Below, piece after piece: positions 24,424 to 33,465 of a stretch of DNA of 64,000 bases; the first letter of the stretch is position 1; every line of letters starts with the position of its first letter. Below the pieces are notes generated by a model. The model was given only the letters and a program-made list of their open reading frames with translations. It ran no database searches and was not told where the DNA came from. This DNA is from Streptomyces sp. TSRI0281 (GTDB lineage: Bacteria > Actinomycetota > Actinomycetes > Streptomycetales > Streptomycetaceae), in NCBI RefSeq assembly GCF_001905125.1, contig NZ_LWLE01000036.1, positions 175,341 through 239,340 of the forward strand. The letters run 5' to 3'. Position numbers and translations under genes: made by a program.

Positions 24424-25635
24424 TCAGGGACGGGACGCGGGGACGGCCGCCGGTTCGGGGGTGTGCGCGGCAACGATCCGGCCGCGGACGGCGGTGCGGC
24501 GCTCCAGGGTGCTGGAGACGACGGCCAGCACCAGGGCGGAGGCGGCGAGTGCGGCGCCGACCCAGTTGGGTGCGGTGTAGCCGAGGCCCGCGGCGATCAC
24601 GAGTCCACCGAGCCAGGCGGACAGGGCGTTGCCGAGGTTGAAGGCTCCGATGTTGACGGCGGAGGCGAGGGTGGGCGCACCCGCTGCCTGGTCGAGAACC
24701 CGCTTCTGCAGCGGCGGCACGGTCGCGAAGCCCAGGCCGCCGATCAGCACGATGGTGACGGCTGCGGCGATCTTGTTGTGGGCGGTCATGGTGAACAGGC
24801 CCAGCACCATGGCGAGCGCGCCGAGCGACACGTACAGCAGCGGCATCAGGTGGCGGTCGGCGAACTTTCCGCCGATCAGATTGCCGGCGACCATGCCGAG
24901 CCCGAAGAGAACCAGCAGCCAGGTGACGGAGGACGTCGAGTATCCGGCGACCTCGGTCATCATCGGGGTGATGTAGGTGATCGCGGCGAAGACTCCGCCG
25001 AAGCCCAGGACGGTCATCGCCATCGCCAGCAGGACCTGGACGTTGCGGAACGCGGCCAGTTCGTGCCGGATGCGTACGCCTTCGGCCCTGGGCTGGTCGG
25101 GTACGAGTTTCGCCACGCCGAGAAGACCGACCACGCCGAGTCCGGCGACGATGAAGAACGTGGTCCGCCAGCCGGCGGTCTGTCCGATGAAGGTGCCGAG
25201 CGGTACACCGACCACATTGGCGACGGTGAGCCCGGTGAACATCATGGCGATGGCCCCGGCCTTCTTCTGCGGCGCGACCAGATCGGCCGCGACGACCGAT
25301 CCGATGCCGAAGAAGGCTCCGTGGGCGAGCGAGGCGATCACCCGTCCGGCGAGCATGACGCCGAAGACCGGGGCGACGGCGGACACCACGTTGCCCGCGA
25401 TGAACAGCCCCATCAGGAGCATCAGCATGCGTTTACGGGTGACCCGGGTGCCCAGCATCGTCATCAGCGGAGCGCCGAGCACGACACCGAGTGCGTAACC
25501 GGTGACGAGGAAGCCTGCGGTCGGGATCGACACCTGGAAGTCCGCGGCAACCTCAGGGAGCAACCCCATGATCACGAACTCGGTGGTTCCGATACCGAAT
25601 GCCCCGATGGCGAGAGCGAGGAGCGCGAGCGGCAT
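24424..25635 (-). CDS. DHA1-type MFS efflux transporter
   Basis: 403 residues and 12 hydrophobic helices. The start MPLALLALAIGAFGIGTTEF and the motif GMLGTRVTRKRMLM-like loop place it with the AraJ/YdhP/Cml-type drug-proton antiporters. GGGAAGG precedes ATG 25635; a GTG at 25644 lies too close to that site. It is divergent from a MarR regulator, with three direct repeats between them, so the regulator probably represses it. Substrate unknown. Confidence 0.87.
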   Translation of the reverse strand: MPLALLALAIGAFGIGTTEFVIMGLLPEVAADFQVSIPTAGFLVTGYALGVVLGAPLMTMLGTRVTRKRMLMLLMGLFIAGNVVSAVAPVFGVMLAGRVIASLAHGAFFGIGSVVAADLVAPQKKAGAIAMMFTGLTVANVVGVPLGTFIGQTAGWRTTFFIVAGLGVVGLLGVAKLVPDQPRAEGVRIRHELAAFRNVQVLLAMAMTVLGFGGVFAAITYITPMMTEVAGYSTSSVTWLLVLFGLGMVAGNLIGGKFADRHLMPLLYVSLGALAMVLGLFTMTAHNKIAAAVTIVLIGGLGFATVPPLQKRVLDQAAGAPTLASAVNIGAFNLGNALSAWLGGLVIAAGLGYTAPNWVGAALAASALVLAVVSSTLERRTAVRGRIVAAHTPEPAAVPASRP

Positions 25636-25687
25636 GGGTTTCACCTTCCCTGAAGATTGCGTCTGCGCCTAACGAGCGTCCACAATA

Positions 25688-25732
25688 ATTGCAGACGCCG
25701 ATTAATTGCAAGCGCGGGCTATTGCAGGCGTC
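25688..25732. promoter_or_regulatory. direct-repeat operator between the MFS and marR-type genes
   Basis: Three copies of ATTGCARRCG (R: purine; the middle copy reads ATTGCAAGCG) start at 25688, 25705 and 25721, spaced 17 and 16 bases. They lie in the AT-rich centre of the divergent promoter region and are the likely MarR binding sites. Confidence 0.6.
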
Positions 25733-25775
25733 CCCTATCCTGGAGGAACGCAGCTCCCGCACGGAGGAGAGATCC

Positions 25776-26234
25776 ATGACCGCGACCGACCCCGCACTGA
25801 CCGCCCTCTCCCAGGGCTGGTGCGCCCTCTCCCTGCTCCACGGAAAGATCGAGGGGCACATCGAACGGGCACTGCAGACCGGTCACGGCCTCAGCGTGCG
25901 GGAGTACTCACTGCTGGGAGTCCTGAGCCGGCAGCACAACGGGCCGGGCGGACATCTCCAGATGAAGCAGGTCGCCGACGCCGTCGTTCTGAGCCAGAGC
26001 GCCACCACCCGGCTGGTCACCCGCCTGGAGGACCGTGGCCTGCTGACCCGGTACCTCTGCGACACGGACCGCCGCGGCATCTACACCGACGTCACCGACG
26101 CCGGTCTCGCCCTGCTCGATGAGGCCAGGCCGACCAGTGACACCGCGCTGCGCGCCGCCCTGGACGAGGCCGCCGAGAATCCCGAGCTCGCCCCGCTCGT
26201 CAGGACGGTCGAAGCCCTGAAGGTCCCCGTGTAG
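25776..26234 (+). CDS. MarR-family regulator
   Basis: 152 residues with the winged helix-turn-helix of MarR proteins: SVREYSLLGVLSR, LQMKQVADAVVLSQSATTRLVTRLEDRGLL, and the wing CDTDRRGIYTDVTDAG. Strong ribosome site GGAGGAGA before ATG 25776. Probably a ligand-released repressor of itself and of the divergent MFS pump. Confidence 0.9.
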   Translation: MTATDPALTALSQGWCALSLLHGKIEGHIERALQTGHGLSVREYSLLGVLSRQHNGPGGHLQMKQVADAVVLSQSATTRLVTRLEDRGLLTRYLCDTDRRGIYTDVTDAGLALLDEARPTSDTALRAALDEAAENPELAPLVRTVEALKVPV

Positions 26235-26262
26235 CGCCCGCGAGCTGCGTATTGTGCCGATC

Positions 26263-26715
26263 ATGAGTGATCTTGAGATACGTCCCGCTGTTGGCGGCGA
26301 CCTCGCGGCGGTCGTGGCCATGCTCGCCGACGACCCGCTGGGCGCACAGCGCGAGTCGCCCGACGACCTGACTCCGTACCGGGCCGCGTTCCAGCGGCTG
26401 GCCGAGGATCCGAACCAGCATCTTGTTGTTGCCGTGCGCGAGGACCGCGTCGTCGGGACCCTGCAACTGACCGTGGTCCCCGGGCTGTCCCGGCGTGGCG
26501 CCACGCGCTCGATCATCGAGGGCGTCCGCATCCACGGCGACGAGCGCGGCAGCGGTCTCGGCACCCAGTTGATCCAGTGGGCCGTGGACGAATCCCGGCG
26601 CCAGGAATGCCAGTTGGTCCAGCTGACATCGGACGTCACCCGTACCGACGCACATCGCTTCTACGAACGGCTCGGGTTCACGGCCAGCCATGTGGGCTTC
26701 AAACTGACGCTCTGA
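26263..26715 (+). CDS. GNAT-family N-acetyltransferase
   Basis: 150 residues with the GNAT core: VVGTLQLTVVPGLSRRG, the acetyl-CoA loop DERGSGLGTQLIQWAVDE, and HRFYERLGFTASH near the end. ATG at 26263 (M-SDLEIRPAV). It follows marR by 28 bases in the same direction. Substrate unknown. Confidence 0.85.
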   Translation: MSDLEIRPAVGGDLAAVVAMLADDPLGAQRESPDDLTPYRAAFQRLAEDPNQHLVVAVREDRVVGTLQLTVVPGLSRRGATRSIIEGVRIHGDERGSGLGTQLIQWAVDESRRQECQLVQLTSDVTRTDAHRFYERLGFTASHVGFKLTL

Positions 26716-26756
26716 CCGACCGAGCGAGCGAACGAACGGGCACCGGCACCGGTGAA

Positions 26757-26786
26757 GGGTGCGTGTTTCACGTGAAACACGCACCC
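26757..26786. promoter_or_regulatory. parS site 2 inside a terminator-like palindrome
   Basis: Exact GTTTCACGTGAAAC at 26765-26778, extended to a perfect 30-bp palindrome between convergent genes (stop codons 26715 and 26795). It can act both as ParB site and as a bidirectional terminator. Confidence 0.85.
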
Positions 26787-26794
26787 CCGGACGT

Positions 26795-28183
26795 TCAGCT
26801 GCCGAGCCCGCGCCAGCCGCCCTCGTCCACACCGCCGGGGACGGCCGCCCCCGCTTCGTACGGTTCACGGGTGAAGACGAACGACCCCAGGTCGAGGTGG
26901 TCCACCGTCCCGTCCTCGGCGCGCACGATGCGCAGGGTCTCCCCCGCGTAGTAGCCGCTGAGGCCCGTCCAGGTCCCGTCCGGCTCCGCGCGGAAGGCCG
27001 CTCCGCGACCGCTGGTACGCAACGGCTGAAGCTCCAGGCCCCGTTCCGCGACCAGCTTCAGAGCGAATGCATGGGTGCCCCAGTACCAAGGACCGGTCAG
27101 AGCCACCAACTCGGCGTCGGCGTCGGCGTCGGGCAGCGGGCGCCACGGCTCCGGGATGCGCGGCTCCGCCTCGGCAACGATCTGCACGAGGTCGGCGGCC
27201 ACCACACCGGCGAGCAGCCCGGACGTCGTGTTGGTGAGCACAACCGCGGCGACATCGTCCTCCACGCTGAACCACAGCGCGGCGAGGAAGCCCGGCAGCG
27301 ACCCCGTGTGCCCGACAAGAGTGCGCTCGTCCTGCCGGATGATCTGGAGGCCGAGACCGTAATTGCCGTACCAGTCACCGGACTCGGACGGCGCCGACGG
27401 TTCACGCATCTCCCGCACGGAGGCAGCCCGCAGGACCCGCTCGTCCCCCTCGGCGAGGAAGGCGGAGAACCGGAGGAGATCGGCCGCGGTCGACCAGAGC
27501 TGACCGGCCGGCGCCATCAGGCCGAGGTCCTCCGACGGTTCGGGCAGCATGACGTCCGCCCAGGGGTGCACGGCCCAACCGCCCGCGTGCGGTGCCTCCG
27601 GCCGGACCGTCGTGCGGTGCATGCCCAGCGGCTCCAGGATCTCGCGGCGCAGCACCTCCTCCCACGACGCTCCGCGTACCGCCTCGATCAGTGAACCGAG
27701 CAAGGTGTAGCCCGGGTTGGAGTAGTGGTGGCGATGGCCGGCCTGGTGCATGTGCGGCTGCTCACCGAGGACATCGGCGAGCTCGGGGCGGATAGTGCCC
27801 GGCGTCCGCTCCCACCAGGGAGCAGGCGTCTCGGCCCCCAGGCCCGCACTGTGCCCGAGGAGCTGGAAGACCGTCACGCTGCCCACGCCGGTACCGGGAA
27901 GGTGCTTCTCCAGTTGGTCGTCCAGATGGATCAGGCCCTCGTCGCGCAGCCTCAGCACCAGTACGGCGGTGAACGTCTTGGTGATCGAGCCGATCCGGAA
28001 CTGCGTATCGGCATCCGGGGCATGCCCCTCGACACAGGTGCGCGCGCCGCTCCAGACCGGCTGTCCCTGCCGCTGGACCGCTGCCACGAGTGAGGGCGTA
28101 CGCCCTTCCACCTGCGCGGTGGCGGTGCGGTGCAGCAGGGCGCGCCGAGTGCTGGGAAGCAGTTCTTCACTGGGGGAGGTCAT
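26795..28183 (-). CDS. serine hydrolase of the beta-lactamase/PBP4-like family
   Basis: 462 residues. The catalytic domain (1-345) has the S-x-x-K nucleophile motif in RIGSITKTF, the Y-x-N motif in HHYSNPGYT, and HTG in LVGHTGSLPG. A C-terminal beta domain of about 110 residues follows (WRPLPDADADAELVALTG...). No signal peptide, so probably cytoplasmic. Class C-like members include esterases, D-aminopeptidases and carboxypeptidases; the substrate is unknown. ATG 28183; no strong ribosome site. Confidence 0.85.
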   Translation of the reverse strand: MTSPSEELLPSTRRALLHRTATAQVEGRTPSLVAAVQRQGQPVWSGARTCVEGHAPDADTQFRIGSITKTFTAVLVLRLRDEGLIHLDDQLEKHLPGTGVGSVTVFQLLGHSAGLGAETPAPWWERTPGTIRPELADVLGEQPHMHQAGHRHHYSNPGYTLLGSLIEAVRGASWEEVLRREILEPLGMHRTTVRPEAPHAGGWAVHPWADVMLPEPSEDLGLMAPAGQLWSTAADLLRFSAFLAEGDERVLRAASVREMREPSAPSESGDWYGNYGLGLQIIRQDERTLVGHTGSLPGFLAALWFSVEDDVAAVVLTNTTSGLLAGVVAADLVQIVAEAEPRIPEPWRPLPDADADAELVALTGPWYWGTHAFALKLVAERGLELQPLRTSGRGAAFRAEPDGTWTGLSGYYAGETLRIVRAEDGTVDHLDLGSFVFTREPYEAGAAVPGGVDEGGWRGLGS

Positions 28184-28208
28184 GGTCAACAACTACCCGG
28201 CGCCCCGG

Positions 28209-28254
28209 CTCGTGGCGAGCCCTTTTCGCGGGACGCGGAAGGGCTCGCCACGAG
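28209..28254 (-). terminator. terminator of the reductase-like gene
   Basis: Perfect 16-bp inverted repeat (arms 28209-28224 and 28239-28254, loop of 14) about 70 bases past the stop codon at 28325. Confidence 0.75.
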
Positions 28255-28324
28255 GGCGGCAGGCACGGGACGGGAACCTCGGGCCGAAGGGCCGGAAAGG
28301 GAAGCAGGAGCGGGACGGGGAAAC

Positions 28325-28909
28325 TCAGCGCTTGCGGCTGTACGTCCTGACCAGCACCCCGTTCTCGAACGTACGAACGTCCCTCAGCTCGAACTCGGTG
28401 ACCGCGAAGCCGGAACCGAACATCGGCATCCCACTGCCGTACACCAGGGGGTATGTCTTGATCACGAGCTCGTCGATCTCGTCCAGCAGTTCCCCCGCCA
28501 GCTGGGAGCCACCGCAGAGCCAGATGTCCAGCTCGCTGTCCTCGGCCTTGAGCTCCCTGACCCTGGCGACCAGATCCTCGGAGATGAGCTCCACATTCGG
28601 GTCCGGTGACTCCTTGAGCGTCCGGGACGCCACGACCTCCCGCAGGTGGCCGTACGGGCTGGTGATCCCGGAGTCGAGCGCCAGTCGGTAGCTGGACCGC
28701 CCCTGGATCACGGTGTCGAAGCGCTGCGACTTCGCGTCCTGGAGTCCGAGGGACTCGCGGCCCTGGACCGCGATCGTCTCCGGGTACCCCGATGTGAGGA
28801 ACCCGAGGAACTCCTCGCTCACAAAGGGGTACATCGTTGTCGCATCACCCTGGGGATCCCCGATGAACCCGTCGATCGAGCAGGCGATGAAGTACGTGAG
28901 CTTTCGCAT
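28325..28909 (-). CDS. dihydrofolate-reductase-like protein (RibD C-terminal family)
   Basis: 194 residues: MRKLTYFIACSIDGFIGDP, IQGRSSYRLAL, VVASRTL, LDIWLCGGSQLAGELLDEIDEL, then MPMFGS. This matches the DHFR/RibD-C superfamily of NADPH-dependent reductases, which are usually not true DHFRs. GGGGAA precedes ATG 28909. Divergent from a TetR regulator with an inverted repeat between them, so probably TetR-controlled. Substrate unknown. Confidence 0.85.
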   Translation of the reverse strand: MRKLTYFIACSIDGFIGDPQGDATTMYPFVSEEFLGFLTSGYPETIAVQGRESLGLQDAKSQRFDTVIQGRSSYRLALDSGITSPYGHLREVVASRTLKESPDPNVELISEDLVARVRELKAEDSELDIWLCGGSQLAGELLDEIDELVIKTYPLVYGSGMPMFGSGFAVTEFELRDVRTFENGVLVRTYSRKR

Positions 28910-28987
28910 GTGTTCCCCGTTCCACGTTCGACGCAGGCCGAAATGTCCTGTTCACGGTGGCAGCGGCGTCTTGGCGCCCCGCACCGC

Positions 28988-29023
28988 AACCACTTCATTT
29001 ATAGTGCTTCACATGTAGTGGTT
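28988..29023. promoter_or_regulatory. inverted-repeat operator candidate between reductase and tetR genes
   Basis: AACCACT (28988-28994) and AGTGGTT (29017-29023) form a perfect inverted repeat around AT-rich DNA in the divergent promoter region. Confidence 0.5.
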
Positions 29024-29069
29024 AAGCAAGCCTCTTCTCCGGAGAGGCGATCGGACGGAAGAGAAGACC

Positions 29070-29645
29070 ATGGCGAAGAACCCCGAGCGCAGAACGGCGC
29101 TCACGGACGCGGCGATCGAGGTACTGGCGCACGAAGGGGCCCGCGGGCTCACTTTCCGCGCCGTGGACGCACGGGCGGGCGTGCCGGTGGGCACCTCGTC
29201 CAACTACTTCGGCAATCGCGACGACCTGTTCATGCAGGCGGGCGCGCGCATCAACAGCCGCATGACTCCCGACCCGGCCAAGGTCGAGCGGGCGATGCGC
29301 CCGGAACCCTCCCGCGAACTGGTCGCCGACCTCATGCGCTGGCTGGTCCAGCGCATGGCCGAGGACCGCACCGGCTACCTGGCCATGCTGGAACTCCGCT
29401 TGGAGGCCACCCGCCGCCCCGCCCTGCGGGCACAGCTGACCCGTACGGTGCGCACGGCATTCGACGAGAGCGCCGACTTCCACCGGAACGCGGAACTCCC
29501 GGGCGACAACGACGTGTTCCTCGTCCTCTATCTGGCCATGACCGGCGTACTCCTGGAGCACTTCACGCTGCCCGACATGCTCGCCGACACCGCGCTCGAC
29601 CAGTTGGTGGAGACGGTCGTCACGCGCATCGTGCCCACGCGGTAG
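29070..29645 (+). CDS. TetR-family regulator
   Basis: 191 residues. The N-terminal helix-turn-helix is clear: RRTALTDAAIEVLAHEGARGLTFRAVDARAGVPVGTSSNYFGNRDDL. The ligand-binding C-terminal part is helical, without recognisable ligand residues. It begins 160 bases from the divergent reductase gene and probably represses it and itself. Confidence 0.9.
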   Translation: MAKNPERRTALTDAAIEVLAHEGARGLTFRAVDARAGVPVGTSSNYFGNRDDLFMQAGARINSRMTPDPAKVERAMRPEPSRELVADLMRWLVQRMAEDRTGYLAMLELRLEATRRPALRAQLTRTVRTAFDESADFHRNAELPGDNDVFLVLYLAMTGVLLEHFTLPDMLADTALDQLVETVVTRIVPTR

Positions 29646-29668
29646 GACGCGCCGGGCCGGCCGCTGCG

Positions 29669-30811
29669 TCAGTGGTGGGCGGCCATGTGGGCGAGGGTCT
29701 GTGCGGCGCTGTCGGGGGCGAAAGCTCCATCGATGCCTTCAGCGGCGCCCTCGGCCGCCTCGATGGAGCGCGGCAGGAGGATCTTCTCGTAGGCGGTGAC
29801 GGCGTCATCGAGGGAGTCGTGGCCGATGAGGGCCTGGGCGAGGTCGGCGCCGTCGCGCATGGCGAGGTTGGCGCCCATGCCGGAGAACGGCGACATCAGA
29901 TGGGCGGCGTCGCCCAGCAGGGTGACGCCGGGGGTGTGGTCCCAGGTGTGGGGGACGGGCAGGGCGAACAAGGGGCGGTTGGTGTAGCCGGTGTCCGTGT
30001 CGGTGATGAAGCCGCACAGGGCGGGGCTCCAGTCGGCGAAGCGTTCCAGGAGAGCGTCGCGGACGGCGTGGGGGTCGGTCAGATCGACGCCTGCCTGCCG
30101 GTACCAGTCCTCCGGGGTGCGCATGCCGACGTAGACGCGGATGTGGCCGCCGCTGTTGCGCTGGGCGACGATGCCGAGGTTGTCGTCCAGGGCCATCATG
30201 GTGCCGTCGCCGGTGAGGGCGGCCAGTGCGCGGTGGCGTAGGTCGGCGTCGTGCAGGCCGGTTTCGACGAAGGTGACGCCGGTGTAGGCGGGGACGGCGT
30301 CGGACAGGATGCGGCGCACGCGCGACCAGGCGCCGTCCGCTCCGACGACCAGGTCGGCATCGCTGCTGACACCGTGGGTGAAGTGCAGGCGGTGGCGCCC
30401 GTCGCCGAGAGGTTCGGCGCGGTCCAACCGGTGGCCCCACCGGACGGTGCCGGGGTTGAGGGAGCCGAGGAGGAGGTCGCGCAGCTTCCCTCGGTCGATC
30501 TCGGGCCTGCCCCGTCCGCCCTCGGGCGGGGCAGCGTCGAACAGGGTCTGCCCGTCGCGTCCGACCAGGCGCCACTGTTCGCCCTCGGGGCGGGCCAGCG
30601 GGGTGAAGTCGTTCCACAGGCCGGCGGCACGCAGGGCGTACTGGCCGGTGTCCAGGTGCATGTCGAGGGTGCCGCCCTGGTCGCGGGCGGTCCCGGAGGC
30701 GTCGAGGTCGTGGACGGTGACGTCGATGCCGTGGCGCTGGAGGATGCGGGCGCAGATCAGGCCGCCGGGTCCGGCGCCGATGACGGCGATGCGGGCAGGG
30801 GTGTGGTTCAT
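29669..30811 (-). CDS. FAD-dependent monooxygenase (TetX/aromatic hydroxylase type)
   Basis: 380 residues of the class A flavoprotein monooxygenase family: Rossmann motif VIGAGPGGLICARIL at the start, the middle motif VVGADGAWSRVR, and the flavin motif LLGDAAHLMSPFSGMGANLAMRDG. These enzymes use NAD(P)H and oxygen to hydroxylate aromatic or tetracycline-like compounds; some inactivate tetracyclines. GGAG precedes ATG 30811. Divergent from a TetR regulator with an obvious operator, a common resistance or catabolic arrangement; the actual substrate is unknown. Confidence 0.87.
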   Translation of the reverse strand: MNHTPARIAVIGAGPGGLICARILQRHGIDVTVHDLDASGTARDQGGTLDMHLDTGQYALRAAGLWNDFTPLARPEGEQWRLVGRDGQTLFDAAPPEGGRGRPEIDRGKLRDLLLGSLNPGTVRWGHRLDRAEPLGDGRHRLHFTHGVSSDADLVVGADGAWSRVRRILSDAVPAYTGVTFVETGLHDADLRHRALAALTGDGTMMALDDNLGIVAQRNSGGHIRVYVGMRTPEDWYRQAGVDLTDPHAVRDALLERFADWSPALCGFITDTDTGYTNRPLFALPVPHTWDHTPGVTLLGDAAHLMSPFSGMGANLAMRDGADLAQALIGHDSLDDAVTAYEKILLPRSIEAAEGAAEGIDGAFAPDSAAQTLAHMAAHH

Positions 30812-30941
30812 GTTCGTCTCCAGGTGCTGCGGGAGGGGCGGCGAACATCACTGGCCACCCCTGTGAGGGAATCGGAGAAGTCGAGGGACGTCCGGCCGGT
30901 GCGATCCCGGCGGGCCCTCCGCCTCCACAAAAGCACGACCA

Positions 30942-30971
30942 CTAAAAAAGTGCAACGGTGCAACTTTTTAG
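30942..30971. promoter_or_regulatory. TetR-type operator between monooxygenase and tetR genes
   Basis: CTAAAAAAGT (30942-30951) and ACTTTTTAG (30963-30971) form a near-perfect inverted repeat around GCAACGGTGCA. The AT-rich arms stand out in this GC-rich DNA. It lies 29 bases before the regulator start. Confidence 0.65.
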
Positions 30972-30999
30972 ATCAGGCAAGTTTGTGTATGGTGCTGGA

Positions 31000-31608
31000 A
31001 TGACGACTCCCATGGGGCGGCGTGAACGCAAGAAGGCCGCCACACGCCAGGCGCTCGCCGACGCCGCGCTGCGCCTTTTCATCGAACACGGCTATGACGC
31101 GGTGACCCTGCACGACATCGCCGAGGCGGCCGACGTGTCCACCACTACGCTCCTCAAGCACTTCCCGGGCAAGGAGGCCCTCGTCTTCGACGAAGAGGCC
31201 GAGCAGGAGGCCGGGCTCGTCGCCGCCGTTCGCGACCGCACCCCCGGCACGACCGTCCCCCAGGCCCTGTGCGCGCACGTCAAACGCGTCCGGGTCCGCA
31301 CCGAGGACTCCGATGCCGACGCCGACTACACCGATTTCCTCAACCTGGTGACCAACACCCCCGCCCTCAGCGACTACGCCCACCGCATGTGGATGCGCCA
31401 CCAGGACGCTCTCGCCCACGCCATCGCCCACGACACCGGCGCCCCGCCCGACGACCTGCGCAGCGCTGCCCTGGCCCGCTTCGCCCTGGAGACCTCCGCC
31501 CTCGCCCACAGGGCCACAGATCCCGCACAAGCCGTCGACATCGCCTTCGATCTCCTCGAACGCGGATGGGGCACCCCGGCCCAGCAGCCCGGCACCGGCC
31601 GGAACTGA
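31000..31608 (+). CDS. TetR-family regulator
   Basis: 202 residues. Helix-turn-helix region RERKKAATRQALADAALRLF, EHGYDAVTLHDIAEAADVSTTTLLKHFPGKEAL. The C-terminal domain is helical. ATG 31000 (M-TTPMGRRER) lies just past the inverted-repeat operator. Likely represses itself and the divergent flavin monooxygenase. Confidence 0.9.
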   Translation: MTTPMGRRERKKAATRQALADAALRLFIEHGYDAVTLHDIAEAADVSTTTLLKHFPGKEALVFDEEAEQEAGLVAAVRDRTPGTTVPQALCAHVKRVRVRTEDSDADADYTDFLNLVTNTPALSDYAHRMWMRHQDALAHAIAHDTGAPPDDLRSAALARFALETSALAHRATDPAQAVDIAFDLLERGWGTPAQQPGTGRN

Positions 31609-31718
31609 TCACCACCACGATGCGCGAGGAGCCGAGCACTCCCACCGCGCAGCATCTCTCCGCAGTCCCCCACCAGCGGGAACACCAGCCGGAACCTCGG
31701 CCGGAACACCGGCCGGAA

Positions 31719-33194
31719 TCAGGTCTGGGCCATGTCCACGAAGCGGGAGTAGTGGCCCTGGAAGGCCACGGTGATGGTGGCCGTCGGGCCGTTACGGTGC
31801 TTGGCCACGATCAGGTCCGCCTCGCCCGCGCGCGGTGACTCCTTCTCGTACGCGTCCTCCCGGTGCAGCAGGATCACCATGTCCGCGTCCTGCTCGATGG
31901 ATCCGGATTCACGCAGGTCGGAGACCATGGGCTTCTTGTCCGTACGCTGCTCGGGTCCACGGTTCAGCTGCGACAGGGCGATGACGGGGAGCTCCAGCTC
32001 CTTGGCCAGCAGCTTGAGGTTTCGGGACATGTCCGAGACCTCCTGCTGTCGGCTCTCGGCCCGTTTCGAGCCGCCGGACTGCATCAGCTGCAGGTAGTCG
32101 ATGACCACGAGCTTCAGGTCGCTGCGCTGCTTGAGGCGACGGCACTTCGCACGGATCTCCATCATCGAGAGGTTCGGCGAATCGTCGATGTAGAGCGGGG
32201 CGGCCGAGACGTCCGGCATGCGCCGCGCGAGCCGTGTCCAGTCCTCGTCGGTCATCGTGCCGGAACGCATGTGGTGCAGTGCCACCCGCGCCTCGGCGGA
32301 CAGCAGACGCATCGCGATCTCGTTGCGTCCCATTTCGAGCGAGAAGATCACGCTCGGCAGATTGCTCTTGATCGAACAGGCTCGTGCGAAGTCCAGGGCC
32401 AGCGTGGACTTACCCATGGCGGGACGCGCCGCGATGACGATCATCTGGCCGGGGTGCAGCCCGTTCGTCAGGGCATCGAGGTCGGTGAAGCCGGTCGGCA
32501 CACCGGTCATCTCACCGCTGCGCGAACCGATCGCCTCGATCTCGTCGAGAGCGCCCTCCATGATGTCGCCGAGGGGCAGATAGTCCTCGCTGGTGCGCTG
32601 CTCGGTGACGGCGTAGATCTCGGCCTGCGCGGAGTTGACGATCTCGTCGACGTCCCCGTCGGCCGCGTATCCCATCTGTGTGATCTTCGTGCCGGCCTCG
32701 ACGAGCCGCCGGAGCACGGCCCGCTCGTGGACGATCTCCGCGTAGTACGAAGCGTTGGCCGCGGTCGGCACCGACTGGACGAGGGTGTGCAGATACGGCG
32801 CTCCGCCGACCTTGGTGATCTCACCGCGCTTGACCAGTTCGGCGGCGACCGTGATCGGGTCGGCCGGCTCGCCCTTGGCGTAGAGGTCGAGGATCGCCGT
32901 GTAGACGGTCTCGTGGGCCGGGCGGTAGAAGTCGTGGCCCTTGATGATCTCCACGACGTCGGCGATGGCGTCCTTGGACAGCAGCATGCCGCCGAGCACC
33001 GACTGCTCGGCATCGAGATCCTGCGGAGGCACCCGCTCGAAGCCGGGAGAGCCGCCGTCCCAGCTGTCCTCCGAGCCCCGGTCGTGCCGGTCGTCACGCC
33101 CCTTGCGGTCTCCGCGGCGCTGACGGGAAACGGGCAGACGGTCACTGGGACCGGTGTCGGCCCAGGGGTCGTCCAAAGGCTCGGAAATGCTCAC
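31719..33194 (-). CDS. dnaB: replicative DNA helicase
   Basis: 491 residues. DnaB unwinds the fork as a hexamer and binds DnaG primase through its N-terminal domain. Seen: N-domain start VPPQDLDAEQSVLGGMLLSKDAI, Walker A AARPAMGKSTLALD, Walker B LKLVVIDYLQLM, and the end part ALSQLNRGPEQR, DLRESGSIEQDAD. Streptomyces DnaB has an extra charged leader of about 55 residues, seen here. GTG 33194 is preceded by GGAGGAGG; longer frames have no site. No intein. Confidence 0.96.
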   Translation of the reverse strand: MSISEPLDDPWADTGPSDRLPVSRQRRGDRKGRDDRHDRGSEDSWDGGSPGFERVPPQDLDAEQSVLGGMLLSKDAIADVVEIIKGHDFYRPAHETVYTAILDLYAKGEPADPITVAAELVKRGEITKVGGAPYLHTLVQSVPTAANASYYAEIVHERAVLRRLVEAGTKITQMGYAADGDVDEIVNSAQAEIYAVTEQRTSEDYLPLGDIMEGALDEIEAIGSRSGEMTGVPTGFTDLDALTNGLHPGQMIVIAARPAMGKSTLALDFARACSIKSNLPSVIFSLEMGRNEIAMRLLSAEARVALHHMRSGTMTDEDWTRLARRMPDVSAAPLYIDDSPNLSMMEIRAKCRRLKQRSDLKLVVIDYLQLMQSGGSKRAESRQQEVSDMSRNLKLLAKELELPVIALSQLNRGPEQRTDKKPMVSDLRESGSIEQDADMVILLHREDAYEKESPRAGEADLIVAKHRNGPTATITVAFQGHYSRFVDMAQT

Positions 33195-33376
33195 CGGGCC
33201 ACCTCCTCCCGTCCGCTTCGCGGACCTAGCCATGCCACTCTTTCTTACGGCACGGCACCGACAAACAGGCCGCCCGACTCCGCTTCCGGCGCGTCGAGTT
33301 CTGCGGGATTCCGAGGCCGGAACGGAGTGCGGGCGCCGGACCACGGTAGGCCGCTCCGCACCGTCAGCCAATCTGG

Positions 33377-33465
33377 TTATCCACAGGGCATGTGGACGAC
33401 GGACCAGATGCTGTGGAGAACCCCGCCGAACCTGTGCACGGACCGGGGGACAGCACTGTGGACAA
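33377..33465. promoter_or_regulatory. cluster of DnaA-box-like sequences upstream of dnaB
   Basis: TTATCCACA at 33377-33385, TGTGGACGA at 33391-33399, TGTGGAGAA at 33412-33420 and TGTGGACAA (reverse of TTGTCCACA, the preferred Streptomyces box) at 33457-33465. They lie in the 459-base non-coding region (33195-33653) between dnaB and the MATE gene, which otherwise shows no gene. Confidence 0.65.
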
